A program made the translations under genes and the position numbers. Below are positions 32,465-43,707 of a DNA stretch of 64,000 nucleotides, one piece after another. Numbering within the stretch: position 1 is the stretch's first letter; each line of letters opens with the position of its first letter. Below the pieces are notes generated by a model. The model was not told the origin of the DNA. It saw only the letters and a list, made by a program, of their open reading frames with translations, and did not search any database. Origin of the DNA: Ceratopteris richardii (taxonomy: Eukaryota > Streptophyta > Polypodiopsida > Polypodiales > Pteridaceae); assembly GCA_020310875.1 (NCBI GenBank), contig CM035423.1:141134723-141198722 (forward strand), written 5' to 3'.

Positions 32465-35425
32465 TAGAGAGTTGTTGAGATACGAGGAAGAAATACAAAG
32501 GAAGAATTTGCAAATTTTCTTCAAGGAGTGGTGGGCTGGCAAAGCGGCCAAAGCCACCAAAGAGATGTGCCGCATCCTTAAAAGGAAACAAAATAGAGAT
32601 TCGATCCCCCTATTGCTCGACTCAAATGGCAATGTATGCAGTACGGAAGAAGATAATTTCAAGATCATTGAAGGGCACTTTACAAGACTCCTGGGGACCT
32701 CAACCTCCCTCTCCTCCCATAGACGGGATTGCATGGCAGCCATATCTTGGGTTTCCCCCGCAGGATACCCCTCAACCTTCATTCCCTACTTGATGCCCCA
32801 ATTTCGGAAGCAAAAATCGTTGAAGTCATTGATGCCCTCCCATGTGGTAAAAGCCCGGGCCCAGATGGGCTCACTAATGAGTTCACTAAATCCTTCAAGT
32901 TGGTGGTAGCCACCCCTCTTTGTCTAGTTTGGCAAGAGGCACTCGAGTTTTGCACGCTTCCGACTTGTCTCAACAATGGCATTATCAAGTTAATACATAA
33001 AAGAGGGGAAAAGAACAAAATTGAGAACTGGCATCCAATTACTATGCTCCAAACGGGATATAAGATCATCGCGAAAGTCATAGCCAATAGAATTTCTAGC
33101 CATCTAAGAGCGTGGTTAAGCGAGGACCAAAAAGGTTTCATCAAAGGCAGGTCAATCTTGGAAACCATTATAGATATCTGGGAAGGTCTCGACTTTGCAA
33201 ATGAGTCAAGACAAGATGTGATCTTTCTCAAGATCGACTTTGATAAAGCCTACGACAAGTTGGAATGGGACTATATCCTGCAGTCGCTTAAAGATCTCGG
33301 ATGTAGTAAAAAATTCACCAAGATGATCGCGACCCTGCTGGGAAACGCATCGACTCAAATTAATGTTAATGGCAAACTCTCGAAGGTGATCAACTTAGAA
33401 GATCATTTAGACAAGGGTGCCCTTTGGCTCCCCTCCTCTTTGCCATTGCCATGGAAGGGCTTAACCGGCTTGTGGGGCAACAGGTGGAAGCTGGTAATAT
33501 CAAAGGCCTCCGTTTGCCTCATGAACACGACCAAATCACCATGAGACTTTTTGTCGATGATATGAACGCATTTGTCCACAATGATAGTACCTGCCTGAAT
33601 ACGTTCTAGAGGTGCCTGGATACTTTCTACAAAGCCTCTGGATCTAAAATCAACCACTCTAAGACTGCCTTCAGAGCAATTGTCGAGACCCAGCCTGACC
33701 TCCTCATTGATCATGGCTGTCAAATCATTCCGCAAGGCCAAAATTTTCAGCTTCTAGGGATTCCCTTGGGGTTTGGTATCTCGATGGAGCAGCGATGGAA
33801 ATGGGTGCTGGCGAGACTTGAAAACAAGCTAAACTATTGGAGAGGTATCCAAATCAATCTCACTGGTCATGCTATGGTTATCAACACGTTCCTCATATCA
33901 TCGATCATTTACTTCCTTTCTTAGTGGAGATTGAAAGAGCATGATCTGTCCAAACTGGATAGTATATGCATAAACTTCCTTTGGACGGGCGACCACAATA
34001 GGAGGGGGGTGCCTAAAATCAAGTGGTCCATCTGCACTAGCCAAAGAGATAGTGGGGGCCTTGGTATTCTAGACATTGGGTGCATGGCTAACAAACTTGT
34101 GGCAAAATGGATGATTAAGGCTTGGTGCAATAGGGAGGCCTCATGGGCCAAGTTGATTTTCAGAAACAAGAATGAGTTGGCTCTCATGGGATTCCCAACC
34201 TGGAAGAATCTTGGCATCTTGACCCTGTTGTTTTCCCCCATCCCGGTCTTCTCGAAATGCTCGAATCTTGTGTGCTCCCTATGGAAGAGTTGGAATAAAG
34301 TCAAAAGCTTCACAAGAATAAGTGAAGATTGGAAGTGGGCAGCTGGTATCAGACAAAACGATTGTATCTAGTTTCTGATTCATGGCATCGGGAGCATGGA
34401 AGCTTTGAACATTCAAAACGCCAAGAAGCTATGGAACAAAGGCTTCAAAAAATGGAAACATCTCTGGAAATAAGACACCAACCAGTGGATCAACTTTGAG
34501 GATATTGACCCTAGCGTCAACATTTCGTATGAAGAATGGAACACTTTGCAAAGTAGATTTCTCGCATGGGACCGCTGTAAAGTTCGCCTTCTCATGGGGC
34601 ATGACACGCCGAGCTCGCTTGGTCTAAAATGGGACAATGGAAATTGCCTATCAAAAATCTAGAATATAAAAGAATCCATTGATTATCAGGTTAACCTCAA
34701 CAAGAAGTGGTGCCTATCATGGATGCAGCTTCGATGGGACATGAAGTTCATGGCTATCTGGCATCCCCTCATAGAAATCAAAAAGTCTGTCCTCTTATGG
34801 AAAATTCTTCATCGTGGAATCTAGACCAAGATTAAGGCTAGCAACTTTTGTGGGATACCTCCCTAGATCAAATGCTGCTACTGGTCTATCGAAGATGCTT
34901 CTCACATCTTCTTTACCTGTCCCAATTCCAACAGGCTCTGGCAGATTGTCGGAAAGAAAATTAGTCTTCAAAAACATATCAGTTGGAAGCAACCTCTACT
35001 GGGAGAAGCCATTGGCTGCTCTACGACTCTCTAGAACGCCATCAGAGGGGAGGTCATATGGAAGATCTGGTGGGAAAGATGTGCTTTTAACTTTGGCAAA
35101 GCCCCCAAAGAGTGGTCGATTGAGAAATCGTTGTTCCTTCCTGGCAAAAGGATCGTTAACTGTAAGAAATCCCCCCCTTTAGGCATCATCAAGTGCTCCT
35201 TTTGAGCAACAACAAGATTAAAACCCAAGTGGGCCCCACATGAGGGTGATGGGAGGGTGATTAACCTTCTTTGTAATGCCATCTAAACTCTGTAAAAGCT
35301 ACCCCTGCTCTGTGGGATTCGGGGGGGCCCATGGGCACTAGTCCCCTTCTCTTGTACTTTTCTTTTAATTAATTCAAGTACGGGAGAGTAGGCTAAGGCC
35401 GAACTTCCTTTATTAAAAAAAAAAA
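32465..35425 (+). mobile_element. L1-type LINE, 5'-truncated, with poly(A) tail
   Basis: A non-LTR element of the plant L1 clade, about 2.96 kb, inserted into the Copia E gag. It ends in 11 A (35415-35425). Flanking target duplication: TTAATAACATGT at 32454-32465 and TTAATAGCATGT at 35426-35437, one mismatch in 12. The endonuclease and ORF1 are missing, so it is 5'-truncated between endonuclease and RT, as is common for L1 insertions. The coding region has at least two frame changes and about ten in-frame stops. Confidence 0.9.
32490..35200 (+). pseudogene. LINE ORF2 remnant: RT and zf-RVT domain
   Basis: In order: a pre-RT segment (YEEEIQRKNLQIFFKEWW; LLDSNGNVCSTEEDNFKIIE), RT block 1 (LPCGKSPGPDGLTNEFTKSF near 32837), blocks 2-3 (NWHPITMLQTGYKIIAKVIA; DQKGFIKGRSILETI; FLKIDFDKAYDKLEWDYI near 33230), the catalytic FVDDMNAF near 33550 (normally F/Y-A-D-D), SGSKINHSKT, RT thumb (LGIPLGF; LENKLNYWRG), a long C-terminal region (INFLWTGDHNRRG; VLLWKILHRGI) and a zf-RVT-like Cys/His segment near 34840-34930 (DASHIFFTCPNSNRLW). 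The frame changes between 32,720 and 32,880 and again around 33,400; stops occur for example at 33607, 33922 and 34369. It would have been the reverse transcriptase for target-primed insertion. Confidence 0.85.
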
Positions 35426-35436
35426 TTAATAGCATG

Positions 35437-35757
35437 TTAAATGGCTTGAGAGAAGATGAAAGATGGAAGTCTTTCATTACATCTATCATGAGTCGAGAGA
35501 ATCTACCATCCTTTGAAGATTTACAAACGCTCATGACCACTGAAGAAATCAACATAGAAGGTGGAAACTCTTATCATTCGCAAAGAGGTAATCGAGGACA
35601 AGCTCTTTACAATTCATCAAATAGAGCAAGAAGTAGAGGAAATTGGAGAGGAGGAGGAAGATTCAACAACGATGCAAGAGGAAGAGAAAGCTTTAATGCT
35701 ACTAGAGGAGGAAGAACAATACAACAAAGTCAACATACTCAACATATTCTTGAATAG
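35437..35757 (+). CDS. Copia E gag, C-terminal part
   Basis: After the LINE, gag continues with LNGLREDERWKSFITSIM, then an RG/RGG-rich basic stretch (GNWRGGGRFNNDARGR). This corresponds to the Copia B stretch HTLNGLKDDERWKPF and its RGG box. The zinc knuckle seen in Copia B is not recognisable here before homology ends. Confidence 0.75.
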   Translation, partial: LNGLREDERWKSFITSIMSRENLPSFEDLQTLMTTEEINIEGGNSYHSQRGNRGQALYNSSNRARSRGNWRGGGRFNNDARGRESFNATRGGRTIQQSQHTQHILE

Positions 35758-35764
35758 TCTGGTG

Positions 35765-35975
35765 CGGCTTCTATCGATTGTTCTGCAAATAGTCGAAGAT
35801 TTTGGCGGGATTCTTCTTCAACTGGAACCTCTGTAAAAACGCATCCCTTACCGCATCATAGTTAACGAAATGGTTGATATCATACTCTGTTAACCACCTC
35901 GCTGCTTCATTGACTAATGTTGCCTGAAATACGATGGCCTTGTACGCCGGATCGGGTGGATGGTTCAGCACTACA
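35765..35975 (-). mobile_element. Antisense Gypsy gag-like fragment
   Basis: The reverse strand reads AIVFQATLVNEAARWLTEYD then VNYDAVRDAFLQRFQLKKNP. This fits the Retrotrans_gag pattern (A-x-x-W-L then W/Y-x-x-L/V-x-x-A-F-L-x-R-F). Only about 66 codons survive between Copia E and Copia F. A scrap of an older insertion or a filler sequence at a deletion junction. Confidence 0.5.
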
Positions 35976-35979
35976 TACT

Positions 35980-37342
35980 TATCTCAAAGGTACTTAACAG
36001 GTGTCCCAATAAAGCATTACGGTCTATCACTCCATATGAGGCTTGGCATGGCTGCAAGACATTTGTTGCTCACCTGCATGTTTTTGATTGTCCGACATAT
36101 GCATTAGTGCTTGAACAACAACATAGAAAATTGGATGATAAAGTGGTGAAATGTATTTTTGTTGGGTACAGTTCTGAAAGAAAAGGTGTTTGTATCATCC
36201 ATAGAATAAACACATTCTAGTTAGCCATGATGTTGTGTTTGTAGAAGATGTTATTCAACCATTACTTTCATGTACTAAGGAGACATTTGTTAGCTCCAAA
36301 GACATGTACGATACTTTGTTGCCTCTTTTAACAGGTGGGTAGTCTAGTGCTGGTCCTAATGAGGCAGCTTTTCAACCTTTATAGGCTTCATGTGATGATG
36401 AAGATCATTCCATTTCTGATGTATATTTACATGATGCACTTGTTGATGAGAGAGCTGATATTGAGGAGGCAAACACTATGCCAAAATGGATGATTCAAAC
36501 TTTGCATGACAACAAATTAGAGCATCTCTATCATATTGTACTCATTTAGGCTCTCATAGTGCCTCTTTTGCATCAAATTGCTATGCTATGGCTGCCTCTA
36601 GTCTCTATGATGAGGATGAGCCTGTTTCATTTGATGCACAAAATTTTGAAAATTCCATGGCTGCTATGCAATTTGAATATGATGCTATAATGAAGAATGG
36701 TACCTGGTCTTTATGTGACTTGCCTCCTGGCAAGAAGGCCACTGGCACTAAGTGAGTATACAAGCTGAAGTGTAAGCCTGATGGAACAGTTGATAGGTAT
36801 AAGGCTAGGCTTGTTGCAAAAGGTTACGCATAGGAAAGAGGCATTGATTTTGATGATACCTTTGCACCTACATGCCGAATGACTATTGTTCGTAGCATCT
36901 GTGCACTAGCAGCTCATCATGGTTGGAATGTACATGAGTTGGACATTAAAACTGCATTTTTGAATGGTGACTTGCATGAAGAAGTGTATGTTTTTCAGAT
37001 CCGTGACTTTGTGCAAAAAGGGCATGAAAACTAGGTGTGCAGGTTAAAGAAGGCATTATATGGTTTAAAGCAAGCACCATGTGCTTGGTATGAAAAGATA
37101 CATGCCTATCTTGTTGCATATGGTTTTGAGAACAACCCAACTGAGAGAACCTTATATGTTAAGCATGCAAATGATGTGCTTCTGATAATTGTTGTGTATG
37201 TTGATGACATACTGCTCACTGGTCCTCATGAGAAGCATATTGTTGATTTTAAGGCTGATTTTCATGCCTCATTTGAGACATTTGATTTGGGGCATTTGTG
37301 TCATGATTTGGGCATCTAGTTTATGCAAGTTGATGGCGGAAT
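35980..37342 (+). mobile_element. Copia F, integrase end and RT (fossil)
   Basis: Integrase C-terminal region (LNRCPNKALRSITPYEAWHG, KCIFVGYSSERKG) at about 35985-36215, a divergent linker, then RT at about 36640-37320 (YKARLVAKGYA, ELDIKTAFLNGDLHEEVYV, CRLKKALYGLKQAPCAWYEK, VVYVDDILLTGPHE). The 5' half is missing. At 37343 it meets the LTR of Copia G. Many breaks; old. Confidence 0.8.
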
Positions 37343-38375
37343 TGTTGGTGCAAGACAATCAACAATTGAAGTTTTGATGAAGGTTTGGAAGTCAAGGACT
37401 GAAGAAAAGATCAAGGTATGAAGCATGAAGAAAGTATATGTTCAGAGAATGAAGATATGTATACATATGTACATTAATTCAGAGATAGCTCACTTATACT
37501 TTTGTATGGTTATGAGCTTGTACATATTTGCCTATATATACAAGTTAAAATGTCGGGCCAAATATGACAGAGCATGTGAATAGAGAAATTAGAAGTTACA
37601 TGAGTCAATAGACACTTTAGAAGTGAGTAAGATCTCTCTCATCACTCAGATGTAAAGTTTTCCAGAAATGAAGAAAAGTTACACCCGATATTTCTTAGTA
37701 TTCTCCTTCTGCGTTGAATCTTTTGTGAAATGCTTTTGTACAAGTCTAAGTCTATAGTTGATTGACCTTTGTACAAATTTTCAGCTTCTAATTGTGATCA
37801 GGCTAAGAGAATTGAGTGTAGGAACATTTACATGTGTAAATGTAAAGAAGAGAAGTTGCAGGAGGTGCAAAATTCGATGCTAATGTTTTGGTTAGTTCTC
37901 CTTCCACAGTGTAAAGTTTTGAGCAAGCAAGCACTCATTCTTTAAGTTGGAAGGTAAGCTACCTATGACTAAAAGCATAAGATTAAATGGCTTCTAGTTT
38001 GAGAGAACCAAGCTTAAGAAGTTATAGGTGTCAAAATCGATTGTAAAGAACTATAGTTTTAGACATAGGTGACTTGTTAAGATCATTTCTCAAGATTTAC
38101 TAAGTATTTTGGAATGATTTAAATTTGAGGAGGTGCTCAAACTGTAGATGAGACCTTGTGCAAAGTTTTATAAAAAACTTTACACGTTTGATAAGTCAAT
38201 GAGTGAGTTATGTGCAGTAGACTTTCTGTGTAGTCATCTTCTTCACAGTTTGTTCAAGATTTTGGAAATTAAGTATTGATCCTCCAAATTGGTGAAGGTT
38301 TTGAGTTACTCTTGATATAAAGGTGCTCTAACTTCAAGAGTAGCTTGTTCTTTTGGAGATTAACACTCTCCATCA
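37343..38375 (+). repeat. Copia G 5' LTR
   Basis: Non-coding and AT-rich, starting TGTTGGTGCAAGAC and ending one base before the primer site. A TATA candidate lies near 37531. There is no second copy in the window to confirm the left edge. Confidence 0.7.
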
Positions 38376-38376
38376 G

Positions 38377-38388
38377 TGGTATCAGAGC
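38377..38388 (+). promoter_or_regulatory. Copia G primer binding site, tRNA-iMet
   Basis: TGGTATCAGAGC immediately follows the LTR end, a perfect match to the common plant Copia site. Confidence 0.92.
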
Positions 38389-38610
38389 AGGAAGTATCAA
38401 AATTGAAGAAAGGAGGACCCCGACTGCTGCAGTCATAAAGAATTCAACATTTGAAGATACAAAAGGTGAAAGCTTGAGAGCAAAGCTTGAGAGAAAATCT
38501 TGAGAAGGATGCCATAAGACATCAAGGAAGACAAAAGGAACTTCATTCGAAGTAAAGGTAACCTTATTCCTCAGAAAGCTTGAAGGATTTAATACACAAG
38601 TGAAGAAAGG

Positions 38611-39398
38611 ATGGGAGATTCTCTTCAAATAGAGAAACTGGATAGAGAGAACTATCCAGCATGGCCAATGAGGATGGAAGCTCATCTTATGAGAAAATAC
38701 TTGGTAAGTTATATTACAAGTGAAGAAGAAAAGCCTCAGTTCAGAGGTCGTAGTGTTCCAACTAGGGAGGAATTATCAGATTTGAAGACTTGGATGAAGA
38801 GAGATGCTCAAGCCAGGAGCATTATCTACATGGCAGTTAATGATTACTTGCTACCTCACATTAGAGGTCTTGAAAGTGCAAGTGATATATGGAATGCTTT
38901 GGAGGAGCACTTCCAAAACACCACAAAGTCAAGGAAGGCATCCTTGTGGGAAGAATTTACCACATTCAAGAAGAAGGCCTCTCAATCTATCTCAGATTAT
39001 GTAACAAGAATGAAGCACATTGCAGATGCATTAGGAACAGTTGATGAAGATATTGAGGAGGATAAATTGGTAAGGCAAATCCTCACAGGTTTAAGAGGTG
39101 ATGACAAATGGAAGCCATTCATTTTGTCTACTGAATTATCACTTGATCATTTTACTCCTGATCATTTTAAATCGGTTGCTAGGGCACATGTTAAACTTTG
39201 AGCAGGATGTCAAAGGTGATGGTGATAAAAGTGCAGGTCAAGCAATGTATTCAAAGGATAAGAAGAAGAATAGCAAAGGGAAGCAACAAACAAATGAAGA
39301 TGAAGGAACAACTAGTCAAGCTAACTTCCTAAGAGGAAGAGGAGGTGGAAAAGGTAGAGGAAGAGGCAGAAGTAATAAAAATGGAGTCAAAGCTTGCA
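38611..39398 (+). CDS. Copia G gag region
   Basis: Begins MGDSLQIEKLDRENYPAWPM, with the N-Y-x-x-W motif of Copia gag. The capsid region follows (SIIYMAVNDYLLPHIRGLES, SDIWNALEEHFQNTTKSRKA, QILTGLRGDDKWKPFI). The C-terminal part is lysine/RGG-rich (GRGGGKGRGRGRSNK) and stops being recognisable where a zinc knuckle would be expected. Its identification rests on length, order and similarity to the gags at 6901 and 32006. Confidence 0.8.
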
Positions 39399-39399
39399 T

Positions 39400-39940
39400 T
39401 TACATGCTTTTTTTGACTTTGATTAGGCTGGTTGCTATGACACTCATGGGTCCACTAGTGGATTTTGCTTCATGTTTGGTAGCTCATGTATATCTTGGTT
39501 GAGCAAGAAGCAGCCTACTATGGCCACTTCCAGTTGTGAGACTGAGTATAGGGAAGCTTTCACAACGACTGCTGAGTGTGTGTGGCTTAGATGCCTTATG
39601 GCTGATTTGGGTGTTGGTTAGTCTTCTGCCACCACCATCTTGACTGACAATCAGATCACATTGGCAGCTTCGAGGAACCTTGTGTTCCATGCTCGCACTA
39701 AGCACATTGAGGTGCAATATCATTATGTCAGGGAGATGTTCTCTTCTGGAGTCTTGGCATGTATGCCCACGTAGGAGAACATTGTAGACCTTTTCATGAA
39801 GGCTCTGCCTAGGGAGAAGTTTAAAGCTTTTCACAAAGCTTTGGGTGTACTTCCTTTTGTGGATTGATTCCACATAGCTTGACACTTCCTTATACATGAG
39901 TGCAAGCTCCTTGTTCACGACATCACTCCTAGGGTGGATT
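39400..39940 (+). mobile_element. Copia RNase H fragment, probably of Copia F
   Basis: RNase H is readable to about 39865: STSGFCFMFGSSCISWLSKK, QPTMATSSCETEYREAFTTT, ARTKHIEVQYHYVREMFSSG and the end ALPREKFKAFHKALG. It lies downstream of the truncated Copia G and upstream of an LTR, which suits the 3' end of Copia F, though that link is inferred. Several breaks. Confidence 0.75.
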
Positions 39941-40272
39941 TGTTGATATATTTAGGTAATGATGTGTATGAACACACTAGGACCGTCGGGGCACCTTTTT
40001 CCCTCTTTAGGAGGTTTTTTCCCTCGGATTATATATACACCTATTGACCTAACGGGTTACTTATCTTTGTACATTCTAGTGGTAATGCATTCAACATTGC
40101 GTGTTGTGCTCCAAGCTTCTCCTTCTTCCTTGTGCTGTTTGCGTGCTTCTACAGATGTCTATTCCAACAAAGTTGAACATCAAAACACATAAATTCACTA
40201 AGGAGCCTTTTAACTATCAAATCTTTGGCTTCTTCAAGTAAGATTACTATCTATGTAAGTAATCAATCACAT
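39941..40272 (+). repeat. Short Copia LTR with pol end on its left and a primer-site-like motif on its right
   Basis: Starts TGTTGATATATTTAGG about 75 bp after the RNase H end; TATA candidate ATTATATATACACC near 40027. About 332 bp long; the right edge is approximate (near CACATG). TGGTATTAGAGC at 40281-40292 resembles a tRNA-iMet primer site with one change, so the LTR has a pol 3' end on its left and a 5'-type leader on its right. Confidence 0.6.
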
Positions 40273-40280
40273 GTGGTACG

Positions 40281-40292
40281 TGGTATTAGAGC
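40281..40292 (+). promoter_or_regulatory. Primer-binding-site-like motif after the 39941 LTR
   Basis: TGGTATTAGAGC matches the standard TGGTATCAGAGC with one change. It indicates that the LTR to its left once acted as a 5' LTR. Confidence 0.65.
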
Positions 40293-41043
40293 AATTCTTA
40301 TTGCTACTAAGGATGATAATATTTGATATTATGGATGCATCATTGATATTCAACATCACAATTAATCTTCTCTTAGTGCCAACTTTATGAAAAATGTCTT
40401 GTAGTCAAGATTCATGCAAATTCGACAATACGGTAAAAATATAATCTTCATTAGGGTAGTACATCAGTATTTTCAATACAGAATCACTATGACTAGTATC
40501 TAGTTATTATAATAATTTTAGATTGTAGTATTCTTTTAAAAGTGTAAAATTATTGCATGCAATAGTAAGAATATTATGAATGTGAAGAAAGAAAATATAG
40601 TTTGTTCACATGTATTTTGAAGTTCCTTTATCATGTGGTCATGAAGAATAGAAAGCATGCATGATAAGATGCATCAACTCCACTTAAAGAAAACATGATT
40701 TAATTAGGGTATCTAGAAATCTATGGCTTGTAAATCCATATGCTCGTGGGATTATAAGGACAACTGATTTTAAGATACTTTTACTTGATGGTTATTCAGA
40801 ACTTCACATGGGCTTTTGTACTTAAAGATAGATCAATTATGTTTGTATATTGAAATTACAATTGAGCTACTTGAGTCCACTACAGGAGGATTTATTCTTG
40901 ATGCTACATATTACAACATATAGGAATTCATTTAGAGATGGATTTAAATATATGGGTTTCTACTAAGGATGGATTATTGATGGATACTCAAGAAGAGCTC
41001 AAGTGGGAGAATCATAATATCAATGATGTATAAGGAAAGATGT
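40293..41043 (+). other. Unassigned AT-rich stretch
   Basis: I see no coding region, repeat or RNA gene here. A GTGGGAGAATC near 41003 resembles a Copia polypurine tract, so this may be degraded Copia internal sequence. The right edge is the LTR of Gypsy D, with GATGT just before it. Confidence 0.4.
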
Positions 41044-41654
41044 TGTTGGCATACACCTCAGATGAAGAGCATACTAGCGCAACGGAGCAGTCATGCACAA
41101 TACGGCAACAAGGCCCAATCATTTTTTCCATGGACCATTTACAACTCAAGTGATTTTAATCACTACACAAACATTGTAAATTCCATTTTTGGTAGAATAG
41201 ACTCCATTTTGTGCAAGCTGAGGAGTCCTCGAGCTTGAGGAGTATTAGAACTAGCTACATATCAATTTTCATAATTTTTAGACTCTGTTTGAGCCCTCAA
41301 ATAGGCTCTAGAACCTAATTTTTAACTAGGCCAGACACTAGGTCTGGACAAGACCAAAGCTAGTTAGAAAACTATAAAAAGAGCTAGAGAGCTCATTTTT
41401 GGGGTTAGATTGTTTGTGAATTGAGCTTATGTAAGAGACTTTTTGACTAATGCAAAGAACTCCATTGTTCCTCTCCTTGTTCTTGCCTTGTGTGCGCGCA
41501 TGTGTGTATGTGTGTGCATGCTTGTGTGCTTCTCAATCACGCACTTGTGCCTTCACTTGCTCATAGTCTTCATACTAGTCCTCACGTCTCCACGGATTGA
41601 CAATTATGAGGTGGATTTCCTCACGTTGGTACTCACCATTGTGCTAGAGTGACA
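41044..41654 (+). repeat. Gypsy D 5' LTR
   Basis: About 611 bp, TGTTGGCATAC to GAGTGACA, over 90% similar by eye to the Gypsy C LTR but with a single diverged version of the 51-bp repeat unit. TATA candidate ACTATAAAAAGAGC near 41371. Confidence 0.93.
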
Positions 41655-41661
41655 CCAAATT

Positions 41662-41679
41662 TGGCGCCGTTGCCGGGGA
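41662..41679 (+). promoter_or_regulatory. Gypsy D primer binding site, tRNA-Asp
   Basis: TGGCGCCGTTGCCGGGGA is a perfect complement of the 18-base 3' end (with CCA) of plant tRNA-Asp(GUC). Confidence 0.92.
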
Positions 41680-43707
41680 GAGAGCTTTGAGGACGAGCGT
41701 GTGATGGTAAGACGTCGAGTTGAGACATTGGAGTTATAGGTAATATCCTTCCTTTTCTTTATTTTTCTTTATTTTTCTTCATTTTTTCCTTACTTTTGCA
41801 TCACCATCATCACCATCATCATCCCCACCACCTCCCACCTCCATCTCCATCTCCACAAAAAATTTCAGTTTTTTGGTCATATTACACTCCCCACCTCATT
41901 TCCCTCATTTCATTGTGAGAGAGAGCGAGAGAGAGCTTGCATGCTATCTGTTTTTGGTGTGTTTTTGAGCTTTTGTTGCAGGAACTAGCTCTACCACCTT
42001 CTCCAGCAGTGTGCGCAAGTACGACAGACTCTGCACAGGTCCCGGGACGACGACCTCTGTCTGTCGCGACAGACATAAAAACTTAATATTTTGTGAATGC
42101 GTGTTTGGCACGGTAACCTACACCATAGAGCACTCCAAATCACTAGAAGTTTCTCAAAAATTTGCGTTTTTTCAGTCTATCGCGACAGACACCGTCTATC
42201 GCGACAGACCAAAACCACGACAGACGAGAGACACTGTCTATCGCGACAGACACCCGTCTATCGTGACAGACAGAGACCCACGATAGACCCCGTCTATCGC
42301 GACAGACACCTGTCTATCGCGACAGACCAAATTCCACGACAGATCCAGTCTATCGCGACAGACACCGTCTATCGCGACAGACCAAAACCACGACAGATGA
42401 CAGACACCGTCTATCATGACAGACACCCGTCTATCGCGATAGACAGAGACCCACGATAGACCTCGTCTATCGCGACAGACATCCGTCTATTGCGACAGAC
42501 CACTCTATCGTGACAGACACCATCTATCGCGACAGACCCATCTATCGCGACAGACACCGTCTATCGTGACAGACACCGTCTATCGCGATAGACCTGTCTA
42601 TCGCGACAGACACCGTCTATCGCGACAGACCACTCTATCGCGACAGACACTGTCTATCGCGACAGACACCGTCTATCACGACAGACCCATCTATCGCAAC
42701 AGACACCGTCTATCGCGACAGACACCGTCTATCGCGATAGACCACTCTATCGCGACAGACACCGTCTATCGCGACAGACCACTCTATTGCGACAGACACC
42801 GTCTATCGCGACAGACACCGTCTATCGCGATAGACAGACATTTTTGGCAAAAATTAAGGGGTAAATTTTTTGGAAATTTAGGCTAAATTTTGGGCATATT
42901 TGCACTCTCAAATACTCACACACTTGCAAAGGCCTTAGAAAAATGCATTAAAACTCCTGAAAGGTTCTGTTTGTCTGTTTAACCCCCTAAACCCTGAACG
43001 GTCATAACTTTTTCATACGAAATCCATTTTTTGAGCTCTAGGGCTTGTCGGAAAGCTCGTGGCATATACTACACGCCCTCAACTGTCTTTTATAAGAATA
43101 ATGTGTTGATTTTCAGATAGGATATTTGGAAGTTGACACACTGAGGGGTAGGAACACCAAGGGAGCTCTAGAGAAAATTTTTAGCAATGCAAAAGGGGGA
43201 ACAAGGGTCATTAAAAAAGTGTCTGAAATAAATTGTCTGTCAATTGAAGGATCAAATTGAAGCTAAACTTGTGATTCTTACAGGATCATCGAGAGCTCTT
43301 GGAGAAAGCAAAGTAAGTGCCAGGGCGAATAAGCTTGGGAACGTGCTTCCTAGGTAGACCAGCATCGCCAAGAGGAGCGACTTGAGGTTGGAACATCACT
43401 TAACCCCCTCAATCTATTCTTAGCATAGGCTAAGTGCGAGTAGTTGTTCTGATTGACTAGGGGTACGATAGGAACACTCAAGTTTGAAGAGCCCTTAATT
43501 TCTCAAGTGCAAGGGTAGGCTAAATTGTAGTCAAGGGATAACTTAAAGGAAAAGAACTTAAACTAAGCGGACGTAGAACATCAAGTATGACACACGAAAG
43601 TGCTCCTGATGACGCTTAATTAAAAAGAAGAAAACACAATGTCATCCAAAGGAACTTAAAAGGAACATGTGACTGGTACCAAAGAATCAGCAACGTACAA
43701 AGGGCAT
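41680..43707 (+). other. Gypsy D leader
   Basis: A non-coding leader of about 2 kb with the same layout as in Gypsy C: donor-like GATGGTAAGACG (GT at 41707), acceptor-like TTGTTGCAG near 41974-41982, an 18-bp palindrome centred on TCGCGA (42058-42075), the array 42175-42840, and a later acceptor-like TTCTTACAG near 43275-43283. Confidence 0.6.
42175..42840 (+). repeat. TCGCGA-centred tandem array in Gypsy D leader
   Basis: About two dozen or more imperfect units of CTATCGCGACAGACACCGT, longer than the Gypsy C array (about 665 versus 455 bp). Variant units include TCGTGA and TTGCGA. Confidence 0.95.

Larger units (their letters stand above)
31147..35757 (+). mobile_element. Copia E, 5' LTR and gag only, split by a LINE
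   Basis: LTR about 31147-31923 (TGTGGAGGTGC to AACATAACA; TATA candidate GATATATAAATC near 31331), primer site 31927-31938, gag from 32006. The LINE sits within gag at 32465-35425. Beyond about 35757 no pol or 3' LTR is recognisable, so the element is a 5' remnant. A handful of breaks. Confidence 0.8.
37343..39398 (+). mobile_element. Copia G, 5' LTR and gag (partial)
   Basis: LTR 37343-38375 (TGTTGGTGCAAGAC to CTCTCCATCA, about 1033 bp, TATA candidate CCTATATATACAAG near 37531), primer site 38377-38388, gag from 38611. The recognisable sequence ends near 39398, where RNase H of a different Copia starts. No pol and no 3' LTR; probably truncated after inserting in Copia F. Gag is close to open, so this is younger than F. 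Confidence 0.8.

Noticed and set aside
37343-38610. A host gene with TATA box and leader
   Set aside because: The TATA box lies in a Copia LTR followed by a perfect tRNA-iMet primer site and gag.
40293-41043. Non-coding RNA gene in the unassigned stretch
   Set aside because: No conserved box, terminator or strong hairpin was visible; AT-rich remnant sequence is the simpler reading.
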